Part shown: positions 35,917-44,311 of the stretch, one piece after another | Layout: each line of letters opens with the position of its first letter | Position numbering within the stretch: position 1 is the first letter of the stretch | From: Streptomyces venezuelae | Lineage (GTDB): Bacteria; Actinomycetota; Actinomycetes; Streptomycetales; Streptomycetaceae | Assembly (NCBI RefSeq): GCF_008642355.1 | Contig: NZ_CP029193.1 | Coordinates: forward strand, 434,001 to 498,000 | Direction: 5' to 3' | Length of the DNA: 64,000 nt | The notes under the pieces: generated by a model | Seen by the model: the letters and a program-made list of their open reading frames with translations, nothing else | The model's database searches: none | Told to the model about the DNA's origin: nothing | Program-made: the position numbers and the translations under genes

Positions 35917-37782
35917 ATGCAGATTCGCGACCTTCCGTATCCCGACCCCGGCGTCCCCGATGCCCGGTCGGGGCCACGCTTCCTGCTGTGGCTGGGCCGC
36001 AACCAGCTCGGCGGACAACTCAGGTCCCTCGCCTGGGGCCTGCTGCACTTCGGCTCCATCGCGGGCCTGCCGTACATGGTCGGCGTCGCCGTCGAGGCCG
36101 TGCTCGACCGGTCCGGCGGGCGGCTCGCCCTCGCGGGCGCGCTGATCGTCCTCCTCGGCATCGCCATCGCGCTGGGCGACACGATGCTGCACCGCACCGC
36201 GGTCACGAACTGGATCACCGCCGCGGCCCGCGTGCAGCAACTCCTCGCGCGCAAGACCGCCGCGCTCGGCTCCGCGCTCACCCGACGCGTCGCTGCGGGC
36301 GAGGTCGTCGCCGTCTCCACCGGCGACGTCGAGAAGATCGGCTGGTTCGTGGAGGCCCTGTCGCGTTTCGCCGCGGCCGCGCTCACCGTCGTCCTCGTCT
36401 GTGTCGGCCTCCTCGTCTACCAGCCCGCTCTCGGTGTCATCGTCGCGCTCGGCATCCCCGTGCTCGCGCTCGCCGTCCTTCCGCTGCTGCCCCGCGCCAC
36501 CCGCCGCGCGGACCACCAGCGTGAGAAGGCGGGCCGGGCCACCGAGCTGGCATCGGACACCGTCGCCGGACTGCGGGTGCTGCGCGGCATCGGCGGCGAG
36601 GAACTCTTCCTCGACCGGTACCGCACCGCCTCACAGGAAGTCCGCACCGCCGCCGTCCGCAGCGCCCGCATGTGGGCGGTCATCTCGGCCATTCAGGTCC
36701 TGATGCCCGGCCTGCTGCTGATCGCGGTCGTCTGGCAGGGCGTGCACCTCGCCCGCGAGGGCCGCGTCACGGTCGGTGAGCTCGTCACCGTCTACAGCGC
36801 CATCATGATCCTCAACTACCCGCTGCGGCACTTCGAAGAGATCGCCATGGCGTACTCCTTCTCGCGGCCCTCCGCGAAGCGGGCGGCCCGCGTGCTGTCG
36901 CTCCAACGGACGGCGGAGAGTACCGTCTCCCGTTCGCGGGACGGGTCTGAGCGCGGGGAGGCCATGGCTCCTGTGATGGCACAGCCTCCCGCCGACGACT
37001 CCCTCCCGCCCACCGGCGACCTGTACGACCCGGCGACCGGACTGCTCGCGCCCGCAGGACGGCTCACCGCCGTGGTCTGCGGCGACCCGGACGAGGCAGG
37101 CCGCCTCGCCGAACGTCTCGGCGGGCACCCCGCGTTCGACGACGCCGTGGACATGCCGTCCGTGCGCCTCGGCGACATACCGCTGGACGACCTGCCACTG
37201 GCCATCGCCCGCACCGCCGTCCTGGTCCAGGACAAGGACCCCGTCCTCCTCTCCGGAACGCTCCGCGAGCTCCTCGACGTACCGGCGTCAGGAGCCGTCA
37301 ACCCCGAGGAGGCGCTCGACGCGGCCCAGTGCTCCGACGTCCTGGACGCACTCACCCAGGCGTCGGCCGGCGACGACCCGATGACCGCCCACCTCACGGA
37401 ACGCGGCCGCTCCCTCTCCGGAGGCCAACGCCAACGCCTCGCCCTCGCCCGCTCCCTGGTCACCGACCCGGAGGCGCTGGTGCTCGACGAGCCGACGTCC
37501 GCCGTCGACTCGCACACGGAGGCCCGGATCGCCGACGGCATCCGGCACCTGCGCGAAGGACGCACCACCGTGGTCCTCACCTCGTCGCCGCTGCTCCTGG
37601 ACCGCGCCGAGCGCGTCGTCTTCCTTGCCGACGGCGAGGTCGCGGCGGTCGGTGCGCACCGCGAACTGGTGCACACCGAACCGCGATACCGCGCGGTCGT
37701 CACCCGGGAGACCGACGCGGAACGCGTCGTCGACCGGGACACGGACTTCCTGACCGAACTCGACATCGAGGAGACGGCATGA
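35917..37782 (+). CDS. ABC exporter half with degenerate ATPase (pair 1, partner A)
   Basis: The 621-residue protein has six membrane segments (from SIAGLPYMVGVAVEAVL to about residue 320). Its ATPase is selectively degenerate. Where Walker A should be (about 389-396) it reads GDPDEAGR, with no glycine-rich loop or Lys. The H-loop position reads TSSPLL instead of an invariant His. It keeps the Q-loop Gln (LVQDKDPVLLSG), the signature LSGGQRQR (about 500) and Walker B ALVLDEPTSAVD. It therefore should not hydrolyse ATP itself but can supply LSGGQ to its partner. The stop overlaps the next start in ATGA, so the two halves are made together. The substrate is unknown. Confidence 0.9.
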   Translation: MQIRDLPYPDPGVPDARSGPRFLLWLGRNQLGGQLRSLAWGLLHFGSIAGLPYMVGVAVEAVLDRSGGRLALAGALIVLLGIAIALGDTMLHRTAVTNWITAAARVQQLLARKTAALGSALTRRVAAGEVVAVSTGDVEKIGWFVEALSRFAAAALTVVLVCVGLLVYQPALGVIVALGIPVLALAVLPLLPRATRRADHQREKAGRATELASDTVAGLRVLRGIGGEELFLDRYRTASQEVRTAAVRSARMWAVISAIQVLMPGLLLIAVVWQGVHLAREGRVTVGELVTVYSAIMILNYPLRHFEEIAMAYSFSRPSAKRAARVLSLQRTAESTVSRSRDGSERGEAMAPVMAQPPADDSLPPTGDLYDPATGLLAPAGRLTAVVCGDPDEAGRLAERLGGHPAFDDAVDMPSVRLGDIPLDDLPLAIARTAVLVQDKDPVLLSGTLRELLDVPASGAVNPEEALDAAQCSDVLDALTQASAGDDPMTAHLTERGRSLSGGQRQRLALARSLVTDPEALVLDEPTSAVDSHTEARIADGIRHLREGRTTVVLTSSPLLLDRAERVVFLADGEVAAVGAHRELVHTEPRYRAVVTRETDAERVVDRDTDFLTELDIEETA

Positions 37783-39560
37783 TCGGCCTGGCGCCCCCGG
37801 CACACGATCCGGCGGCCCCCACGACGGCGGAGACCCTGCCCGTCGGCTCGGCCGCGACCGTACGCGCCTACGTCACCGAACTGTTCAAGCGCCATCGTGG
37901 GGCCTTCCTCCTGCTCATCCTGGTGAACACACTCGCCGTCGTCGCCTCGATGGTCGGCCCCTATCTCCTCGGCGACCTGGTCGAGAAGGTGTCGGACGGT
38001 GCGCGTGACCTCCATCTGGAGTTCACGATCGCCCTGTTCGTGGTGGCCCTGCTCGTGCAGGCGCTGTTCGTGAGGGAAGTGCGGCTGCGCGGCGCGATGC
38101 TCGGCGAGCAGATGCTGGCGGACCTGCGCGAGGACTTCCTGGTGCGGTCCGTCGGGCTGCCGCCCGGCGTCCTGGAGCGCGCCGGTACCGGAGACCTCCT
38201 CTCGCGCATCACCACGGACATCGACCGTCTCGCCAACGCCATGCGCGAAGCGGTGCCGCAGCTCGCCATCGGTGTGGTGTGGGTGGTGCTGCTGCTCGGC
38301 GGACTCGTCGTGACGGCGCCGCCGCTGGCGCCCGCCGTGCTCGTCGCCGTGCCGCTCCTCGTGGTGGGCTGCCGCTGGTACTTCAAGCGGGCGCCCGCCG
38401 CCTATCGCTCCGAAGCCGCCGGTTACGCCGCCGTGGCCGCCGCTCTCACCGAGACCGTCGACGCGGGCCGCACCGTCGAGGCGCACCGCCTCGGCCGCCG
38501 CCGCATCGAGCTGTCGGAGCGCCGCATCGCGGAATGGACGGCTTGGGAACGCTACACGCTCTATCTGCGGTCGGTCCTCTTCCCGGTCATCAACCTCACG
38601 CACACGACCGTGCTGTGCTCGACCCTGATGATCGGTGGTGTCTTCGTCCTCCAGGGCTGGATCGGGGTGGGGCAGCTCACCACCGGCGTCCTGATCGCCC
38701 AGATGCTCGTCGACCCGCTCGGGATCATCCTCCGCTGGTACGACGAGCTGCAGGTCGCCCAGGTGTCCCTGGCCCGGCTCGTCGGTGTGCGCGACATCGA
38801 GCCGGATGCCGGTGATCCCTCCGTCGCCCCGGACGGACGCGATGTCCGCGCAGACGACGTGCACTTCGGCTACCGCGCGGGCGTCGACGTCCTCCGCCAG
38901 GTATCCCTCGCGGTCGAACCCGGTTCCCGGGTCGCCCTGGTCGGCCCGTCGGGCGCCGGCAAGTCGACGCTGGGCAGGCTCCTCGCCGGGATCTACGGTC
39001 CGCGTACCGGGAACGTCACCCTCGGCGGCGCCGCGCTGTCGGCGATGCCCGCCGAGCAGGTGCGCGCCCATGTGGCTCTGGTCAACCAGGAACATCACGT
39101 CTTCGTTGGCTCCCTGCGCGACAACCTCCTCCTGGCCAGGACCGGGGCCAGGGACGCCGAACTGTGGGCGGCGCTCGGCGCGGTCGACGCGGCCGACTGG
39201 GCACGCGGCCTCGACGAGGGCCTCGACACCGAGGTCGGCTCGGGCGGTTACGCGCTGACGCCCGCACAGGCGCAGCAGATCGCTCTGGCGCGCCTCGTCC
39301 TCGCCGACCCGCACACGCTGGTTCTGGACGAGGCGACATCGCTCCTCGACCCGCGCGCGGCACGGCACTTGGAGCGTTCCCTCGCCCGCGTGCTGGATGG
39401 CCGCACCGTCGTGGCTATCGCCCACCGGCTGCACACCGCGCACGACGCGGATGTCATCGCGGTGGTCGAGAGCGGCCGGATCGCGGAACTGGGCAGCCAC
39501 GATCAACTGGTGGCGGCGGACGGCGCGTACGCGGCGCTGTGGCGGTCCTGGCACGGATAG
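37779..39560 (+). CDS. ABC exporter half with intact Walker A but lost signature (pair 1, partner B)
   Basis: The 593-residue partner has six membrane segments beginning FLLLILVNTLAVVASMVGPY. The ATPase has an intact Walker A, GPSGAGKST (about 388), Q-loop ALVNQEHHVFVGSL, Walker B TLVLDEATSLLD and H-loop AIAHRLHTAHD. The signature is not LSGGQ but LTPAQAQQ (about 493). Combined with partner A this leaves one canonical ATP site (its Walker A with A's LSGGQ) and one dead site. An upstream in-frame extension inside partner A is rejected in favour of the ATGA overlap. Confidence 0.92.
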   Translation: MIGLAPPAHDPAAPTTAETLPVGSAATVRAYVTELFKRHRGAFLLLILVNTLAVVASMVGPYLLGDLVEKVSDGARDLHLEFTIALFVVALLVQALFVREVRLRGAMLGEQMLADLREDFLVRSVGLPPGVLERAGTGDLLSRITTDIDRLANAMREAVPQLAIGVVWVVLLLGGLVVTAPPLAPAVLVAVPLLVVGCRWYFKRAPAAYRSEAAGYAAVAAALTETVDAGRTVEAHRLGRRRIELSERRIAEWTAWERYTLYLRSVLFPVINLTHTTVLCSTLMIGGVFVLQGWIGVGQLTTGVLIAQMLVDPLGIILRWYDELQVAQVSLARLVGVRDIEPDAGDPSVAPDGRDVRADDVHFGYRAGVDVLRQVSLAVEPGSRVALVGPSGAGKSTLGRLLAGIYGPRTGNVTLGGAALSAMPAEQVRAHVALVNQEHHVFVGSLRDNLLLARTGARDAELWAALGAVDAADWARGLDEGLDTEVGSGGYALTPAQAQQIALARLVLADPHTLVLDEATSLLDPRAARHLERSLARVLDGRTVVAIAHRLHTAHDADVIAVVESGRIAELGSHDQLVAADGAYAALWRSWHG

Positions 39561-39617
39561 GTGACCTGCCCCAGGGCGTCCTGTCACCGCTGGTGCGCGG
39601 GTGGTTAGGGTACGGGG

Positions 39618-41429
39618 ATGGCTGCACCATCCACGGATCCCGGCGTCCCCGACCGGCGCGGGCCTGCCCGCTACCTCTGGTGGGTGATCGTCAGCCAGCC
39701 GCAACGTGTGCTCATCGGAGCCGTGTTGGGCAGCGCGTGGATGGTCTGCCTGACCCTTCCCCCGTACGTCCTGTCCCGTGCCATCGACGACGGTCTGCGA
39801 CCGGGCGACCGCTCCGCCCTCATCGGCTGGTGCGCGGCACTGTTCGGCATCGGGCTCCTCAACGCCTGGCTGGCGATCATGCGGCACCGCACCATGACCC
39901 GGATCCGGCTCGACGCCTACTTCCGTACGGTGCGCGTCGTGGTCGACCACGCGACCCGGCTCGGTGCGGCCCTGCCCCGCCGGGTCTCGGCCGGCGAGGT
40001 CGTCACGATCGGTCACTCCGATGTGGGTGTGATCAGTCAGACCCTGACCGTGACGGGTCCCGGAGTGGGCGCGGTGATCGCCTACTTCGTGGTGGCCGCG
40101 CTGCTCCTGTCCGTCTCTCCGCTGCTCGCCGTCGTCGTGCTGGTGGGCGTGCCCCTGCTCGCCGTGCTGATCGGCCCCTTCCTCGGCCGTCTGCAGGGGG
40201 CCGAGGCGGCCTACCGGGAACGTCAGGGCGCCCTCGCCGCGATTCTCGGCGACCTCGCGGGCGGCCTCCGTGTCCTCAATGGCCTCGGCGGCAAGGAGGT
40301 GTTCGCGAGCCGGTACCGCGAGGGCTCGCGTCGGCTCCGTGACGAGGGCTACCGGGTCGGTTCGAGCATGAGCTGGATCCAGGCGTTCGGCATCGGCCTG
40401 CCCACCCTGTTCCTGGCCGCCGTGACGTGGCTCGCCGCGCGCATGGCCGCCCAGGGCAGCATCACGGTGGGCGAGTTGGTGGCCGTCTACGGCTACGTCG
40501 CCGTCCTCGTCATGCCCGTGATGTTCCTCATCGAAGGCAGCTACGACATCGGCCGAGGCCTGGTCGCGGCGCGGCGGGTCGTGGACTTCCTGAACCTGGC
40601 CCCCGTGGACGGGGAGCCTCCCGCGCGTGCGGAGCCGGTGCCCGGCCCGAAGGAGCCGTCGGTGCTGCGCGACCCGCTGTCCGGTGTGGAGGTCGTGCCC
40701 GGACGCCTCACCGCGCTGGCCAGTTCCCGTGCCTCCGATGCCACGGACATCGTCGACCGCCTGGGCCGCTTCACTTCTTCCCCTGCCACCTGGGGGTCGG
40801 TGCGCCTGGACGACGTCGCCCTGGACGAGGTCCGCACTCGCATCCTGGTGGCGGACAACGAGGCCGACCTCTTCGCCGGCACGTTGCGCGCGGCCGTCGC
40901 CGGCCGGTGCGCTTCGGACGAGGAGGCCATCTCCCGAGCGGTCGACGCGGCCATGGCCCGCGACATCGTGCTCGGCCTGCCGGACGGGCTCGACGCCACG
41001 CTCGACTCCCACGGCCGCAACCTGTCCGGCGGGCAGCGTCAGCGTGTCCGCCTGGCCCGGGCCCTGCTCGCCGAACCGGAAGTGCTCCTGGCCGTCGAAC
41101 CGACCTCCGCGGTCGACGCGCACACCGAGGCGAACATGGCGGCCCGGCTCCGCACCGCCCGCACAGGCTTCACCACTCTCGTCACCACCACGTCCCCCCT
41201 CGTCCTTGACCAGGCCGACGTCGTCCTTCACGTGGTCGACGGCCGGGTGGCCGCGACCGGCAGCCACGCCGACCTCTTCGCCCGCGCCCCGGCCTACCGA
41301 CGCCTGGTGTCGCGCGGCACCGACAAGGGCGCAAAGGACGAGAGCCACGAGACGGAAGAGCAGCGCGCAGCGGAGCGCCGCACCCGCCCTCGCCCCTCCG
41401 ACGAGCCGACTCATGAGGCACTCCGATGA
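39618..41429 (+). CDS. ABC exporter half with degenerate ATPase (pair 2, partner A)
   Basis: This 603-residue paralogue of the first gene of pair 1 is more decayed. Walker A is replaced by ASSRASDAT (about 367), the Q-loop Gln is lost (ILVADNEADLFAG), Walker B lacks its Asp (VLLAVEPTSAVD) and the H-loop reads TTTSPLV. The signature LSGGQRQR (about 468) is still perfect, which argues for selection on that motif alone rather than pseudogene decay. The ATG follows GGTACGGGG, 57 bp after pair 1. Its stop overlaps the next start in ATGA. Confidence 0.9.
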   Translation: MAAPSTDPGVPDRRGPARYLWWVIVSQPQRVLIGAVLGSAWMVCLTLPPYVLSRAIDDGLRPGDRSALIGWCAALFGIGLLNAWLAIMRHRTMTRIRLDAYFRTVRVVVDHATRLGAALPRRVSAGEVVTIGHSDVGVISQTLTVTGPGVGAVIAYFVVAALLLSVSPLLAVVVLVGVPLLAVLIGPFLGRLQGAEAAYRERQGALAAILGDLAGGLRVLNGLGGKEVFASRYREGSRRLRDEGYRVGSSMSWIQAFGIGLPTLFLAAVTWLAARMAAQGSITVGELVAVYGYVAVLVMPVMFLIEGSYDIGRGLVAARRVVDFLNLAPVDGEPPARAEPVPGPKEPSVLRDPLSGVEVVPGRLTALASSRASDATDIVDRLGRFTSSPATWGSVRLDDVALDEVRTRILVADNEADLFAGTLRAAVAGRCASDEEAISRAVDAAMARDIVLGLPDGLDATLDSHGRNLSGGQRQRVRLARALLAEPEVLLAVEPTSAVDAHTEANMAARLRTARTGFTTLVTTTSPLVLDQADVVLHVVDGRVAATGSHADLFARAPAYRRLVSRGTDKGAKDESHETEEQRAAERRTRPRPSDEPTHEALR

Positions 41430-43327
41430 CGTCGCCCCACCGAGGCCCGGCCGCCATGAACCCCGCGTCCGGTCAGCTGCCCGTGGCCGATCGCCGCCAG
41501 GTCCGCCGCGCCGCCGTCCACCTCATACGCCAGGACACCGGCGCGTTCGCCACGATGATCGCGTTCAACGCGCTCGCGGCGGCAGCGGGCCTCACCGGCC
41601 CCTGGCTCCTCGGGCGCATCATCAACACGGTCAAGGACGGCGGTGGCGTCGATACAGTGGACCGCTTGGCCCTCGGCATCCTGGCCGGCGCCCTCGCCCA
41701 GCTCCTCCTGGCACGCCACGCCCGCTACCTCGCCCACCGCTTCGGCGAGCGGACCCTCGCCCGCATCCGTGAACAGTTCGTCGACCGGGCACTCGCGCTG
41801 CCCGCCTCGATCGTGGAACGGGCCGGTGCGGGCGATCTGACGGCCCGCGGCACCACTGACGTCGCGACCGCCGGACAGATGCTGCGCGACACCGGCCCCG
41901 ACGTGTTCGTCGCCGCGGTGCAGGCGCTCTTCATCCTTGCCGCGGTCTTTCTCCTCGACCCGCTGCTCGGCGCCTGTGGGGTGCTCGGCCTCACAGGCAT
42001 CTGGTTCGCCACCCGCTGGTACCTGCGCCGTGCCCGCACCGCCTACCTGGAGCAGGGCGCGGCCCACTCCGCACTGGCGGAAGTGCTCGCGGCCACCGCC
42101 TCCGGAGCCCGCACCGTCGAGGCCCTGCGGCTGCGCGAGCGCCGTGTCGCGGACAGTGAGGCGGAGATCGAACGGTGCGTCTCCGCCCAGGACCGGACGC
42201 TGTTCCTGCGCAGCGTCCTGTTCCCCTCCATCGACATCTCGTACGCGGTCCCGGTCGTCGCCGTGCTGATCCTCGGCGGCGTGCTGCATCAACAGGGGTC
42301 TGTGAGTCTTGGCACCGTGGTCGCCGCTGCCCTGTACCTGCAGCAGCTCTCCCAGCCCTTGGACACGATCCTTCAGCAGGTCGAACGGCTCCAGGCCAGC
42401 GGCGCGTCCTTCGCGCGCGTCGAAGGACTGGCCGCCGCGCCCACGGGACCTTCCGAGCGCTCCGCTCCGGCTCCGGATCCGGCTGCCGCTGCTGCGCCGT
42501 CCGCCGGACCTTCCCCCTCCCCGGACAGCGCCCCTGTTGGCGACCGCATCGAGGTGCAGGGTGTGCGCTTCGCGTACGGCAGCGGGGGCGACGTCCTGCG
42601 TGGGGTCACTCTGTCCGTGCATCCCGGCGAGCGACTCGCGATCGTCGGACCGTCGGGGGCGGGAAAGAGCACCCTGAGCCGGCTCCTGGCCGGTATCGAC
42701 ACTCCCCTCGACGGAACGGTGACCGTCGGTGGCGTGCCGATCGCCGACCTGCCCCCGAACCGGCTGCGACGGCAGGTCGCCCTCGTCACCCAGGAGCACC
42801 ACGTGTTCCTCGGCACTGTCAGGGACAACCTCCTGATAGCGGCGGAGTCCGCCACGGACGCCGAACTCGGAGCAGCCCTCACCGCGGTAGGCGTCGACTG
42901 GTCTGATGACCTCCCGGACGGTCTCGACACCGAGCTCGGCCCGGGGGGTCACCAGCTGCACGGAGCGCAGGCGCAGCAATTGGCGCTGACCCGAGTCGTG
43001 CTCGCCGACCCGCACACGCTGATCCTCGACGAGGCCACCGCGCTTCTGGACCCGACGACGGCACGGCACACCGAGCGAGCCCTGGCGGCGGTCCTGCGCG
43101 GACGCACCGTCATCGCCATCGCCCACCGTCTGCAGACGGCCCACGACGCGGACCGGGTGGCGGTGATGCAGGACGGCCGGGTGACCGAGCTGGGCTCCCA
43201 CGAGGAGCTCGTCGAGGCCGACGGCGCCTACGCCGCGCTGTGGCACTCCTGGCACGGCGAACAGCGGGACTCCGGCCTCGGCGAACAGCGGCGCTCCGGG
43301 CCCGGCAGCCAGCCAGACGACGCATGA
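41426..43327 (+). CDS. ABC exporter half with intact Walker A but lost signature (pair 2, partner B)
   Basis: The 633-residue protein is a paralogue of partner B of pair 1. The membrane domain starts FATMIAFNALAAAAGLTGPW. A Pro/Ala-rich linker of about 35 residues (near 350) precedes the ATPase. Walker A is GPSGAGKST (about 407), Q-loop ALVTQEHHVFLGTV, Walker B TLILDEATALLD and H-loop AIAHRLQTAHD; the signature reads LHGAQAQQ (about 510). The C-terminus has a short Gly/Ser/Arg tail. With partner A it forms a heterodimer with one working ATP site. Confidence 0.92.
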   Translation: MTSPHRGPAAMNPASGQLPVADRRQVRRAAVHLIRQDTGAFATMIAFNALAAAAGLTGPWLLGRIINTVKDGGGVDTVDRLALGILAGALAQLLLARHARYLAHRFGERTLARIREQFVDRALALPASIVERAGAGDLTARGTTDVATAGQMLRDTGPDVFVAAVQALFILAAVFLLDPLLGACGVLGLTGIWFATRWYLRRARTAYLEQGAAHSALAEVLAATASGARTVEALRLRERRVADSEAEIERCVSAQDRTLFLRSVLFPSIDISYAVPVVAVLILGGVLHQQGSVSLGTVVAAALYLQQLSQPLDTILQQVERLQASGASFARVEGLAAAPTGPSERSAPAPDPAAAAAPSAGPSPSPDSAPVGDRIEVQGVRFAYGSGGDVLRGVTLSVHPGERLAIVGPSGAGKSTLSRLLAGIDTPLDGTVTVGGVPIADLPPNRLRRQVALVTQEHHVFLGTVRDNLLIAAESATDAELGAALTAVGVDWSDDLPDGLDTELGPGGHQLHGAQAQQLALTRVVLADPHTLILDEATALLDPTTARHTERALAAVLRGRTVIAIAHRLQTAHDADRVAVMQDGRVTELGSHEELVEADGAYAALWHSWHGEQRDSGLGEQRRSGPGSQPDDA

Positions 43328-43368
43328 GGCACCGCCGACGCGGCCGACCCGACCGTCGTCCGAACCAC

Positions 43369-43395
43369 GGCGTCTCCCACAGCCTCGGGGACGCC
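43369..43395. terminator. Hairpin between convergent exporter and membrane-protein genes
   Basis: GGCGTCTCCC (43369-43378) pairs with GGGGACGCC (43387-43395) with one bulge and an 8-nt loop. It abuts the stop of the minus-strand gene, so it may serve only the exporter operon. Confidence 0.5.
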
Positions 43396-44208
43396 TCAGA
43401 TGAAGTTGAGCGCGGCCGCGCCGCCCACTCCCCCGAGCAGCATGAACACCGGCATCAGCACCTTGAGCTCGACCCAGCTGCCGGCCCGGAACCGCAGGAC
43501 CTTCGGCGGGCCGACCGGGTACCAGCGCTTGCGGCCGATGGGGATGGGCCACAGGATCGGGCAACCGGAGACAGTCAGCGCGTCCCCCAAGTCGTGCACC
43601 AGGGCGCCGAGCACGATCGGCAGTCCCAGCCACAGGTACTCCTGGCCGGGCTCGGTGAACAGCCAGTCCGCACCGTTGCCCGGTTTGTCCAGGATCCCTG
43701 CGAGGATCCAGGCGCTCGTCGCCGCGAGCAGCCATACGAGCACATCGCTGCTCGACCCGCGGGCGGCCCGCCACAGCAGGCCCTCGATCGCGAGCACCAT
43801 GTGGACGAAGAGGATCCCGAGGACCGCCCAGCGCCCTCCGAAGATCGCGAGGGCAGAGGCGCCCGCTCCGATCAGCACCGCCCAGAGCCAGGTGTGCGTG
43901 AGTGTGCGGTGCCCGCCCGAGCGACGCGGGTCCCCCTGCTTGCGGGTCGCCTTGTAGACGGCGTACGAGAGCTTGTCGACGATCTCGCACAAGCCCCGGG
44001 AGATCGGCCCGAAGGCTCGCGAGATGGTCGCCGACTTGTGGTCCAGATCGGGCGCGAGTGCCGCTCCCGCGCAGATCAGCGCCCCTACGAGGAGGACCGG
44101 CCAGGGCATGGTGTGCCCCGCGGCTGCTGCGGCAGCGCCGACCCCGAGCCAGGCCGCCGCTCCCGACAGTGAGTGTGCCGGTCCCATCATGGCTGTTGCC
44201 CGCCCCAT
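43396..44208 (-). CDS. YdjM/DUF457-type membrane-bound metal-dependent hydrolase-like protein
   Basis: The 270-residue membrane protein has conserved acidic/His motifs, AALAPDLDHKSATIS near the start, GGHRTLTHTWLWAV in the middle and LVHDLGDALTVSGCP later, between about five hydrophobic segments. These are the signature blocks of the YdjM family, predicted to be membrane-bound metal-dependent hydrolases; the substrate is unknown. Two starts are possible, ATG at 44208 or the ATGATG at 44193/44190 (MMGPAH), which has a better-spaced GGGG. It diverges from the helicase gene. Confidence 0.85.
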   Translation of the reverse strand: MGRATAMMGPAHSLSGAAAWLGVGAAAAAAGHTMPWPVLLVGALICAGAALAPDLDHKSATISRAFGPISRGLCEIVDKLSYAVYKATRKQGDPRRSGGHRTLTHTWLWAVLIGAGASALAIFGGRWAVLGILFVHMVLAIEGLLWRAARGSSSDVLVWLLAATSAWILAGILDKPGNGADWLFTEPGQEYLWLGLPIVLGALVHDLGDALTVSGCPILWPIPIGRKRWYPVGPPKVLRFRAGSWVELKVLMPVFMLLGGVGGAAALNFI

Positions 44209-44311
44209 TTCCCTTGGTCTGACGCCCCGTCGGCGACACAGCGTAGCGTTCGTGATCTTCGTGGGGACCTCCGGTTCCCTGATCGGGTGGGAAGGAAGGC
44301 AAGATGGGGGT

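Noticed and set aside
36816..41414. Long minus-strand open frame under the exporter genes
   Set aside because: It has no recognisable domain; the plus-strand exporter genes with ABC motifs and ATGA overlaps explain the region.
35917..41429. Possibility that the two exporter genes with degenerate ATPases are pseudogenes
   Set aside because: Both have full-length frames, perfect LSGGQRQR motifs, ATGA coupling to intact partners and the same pattern in both copies, which points to function.
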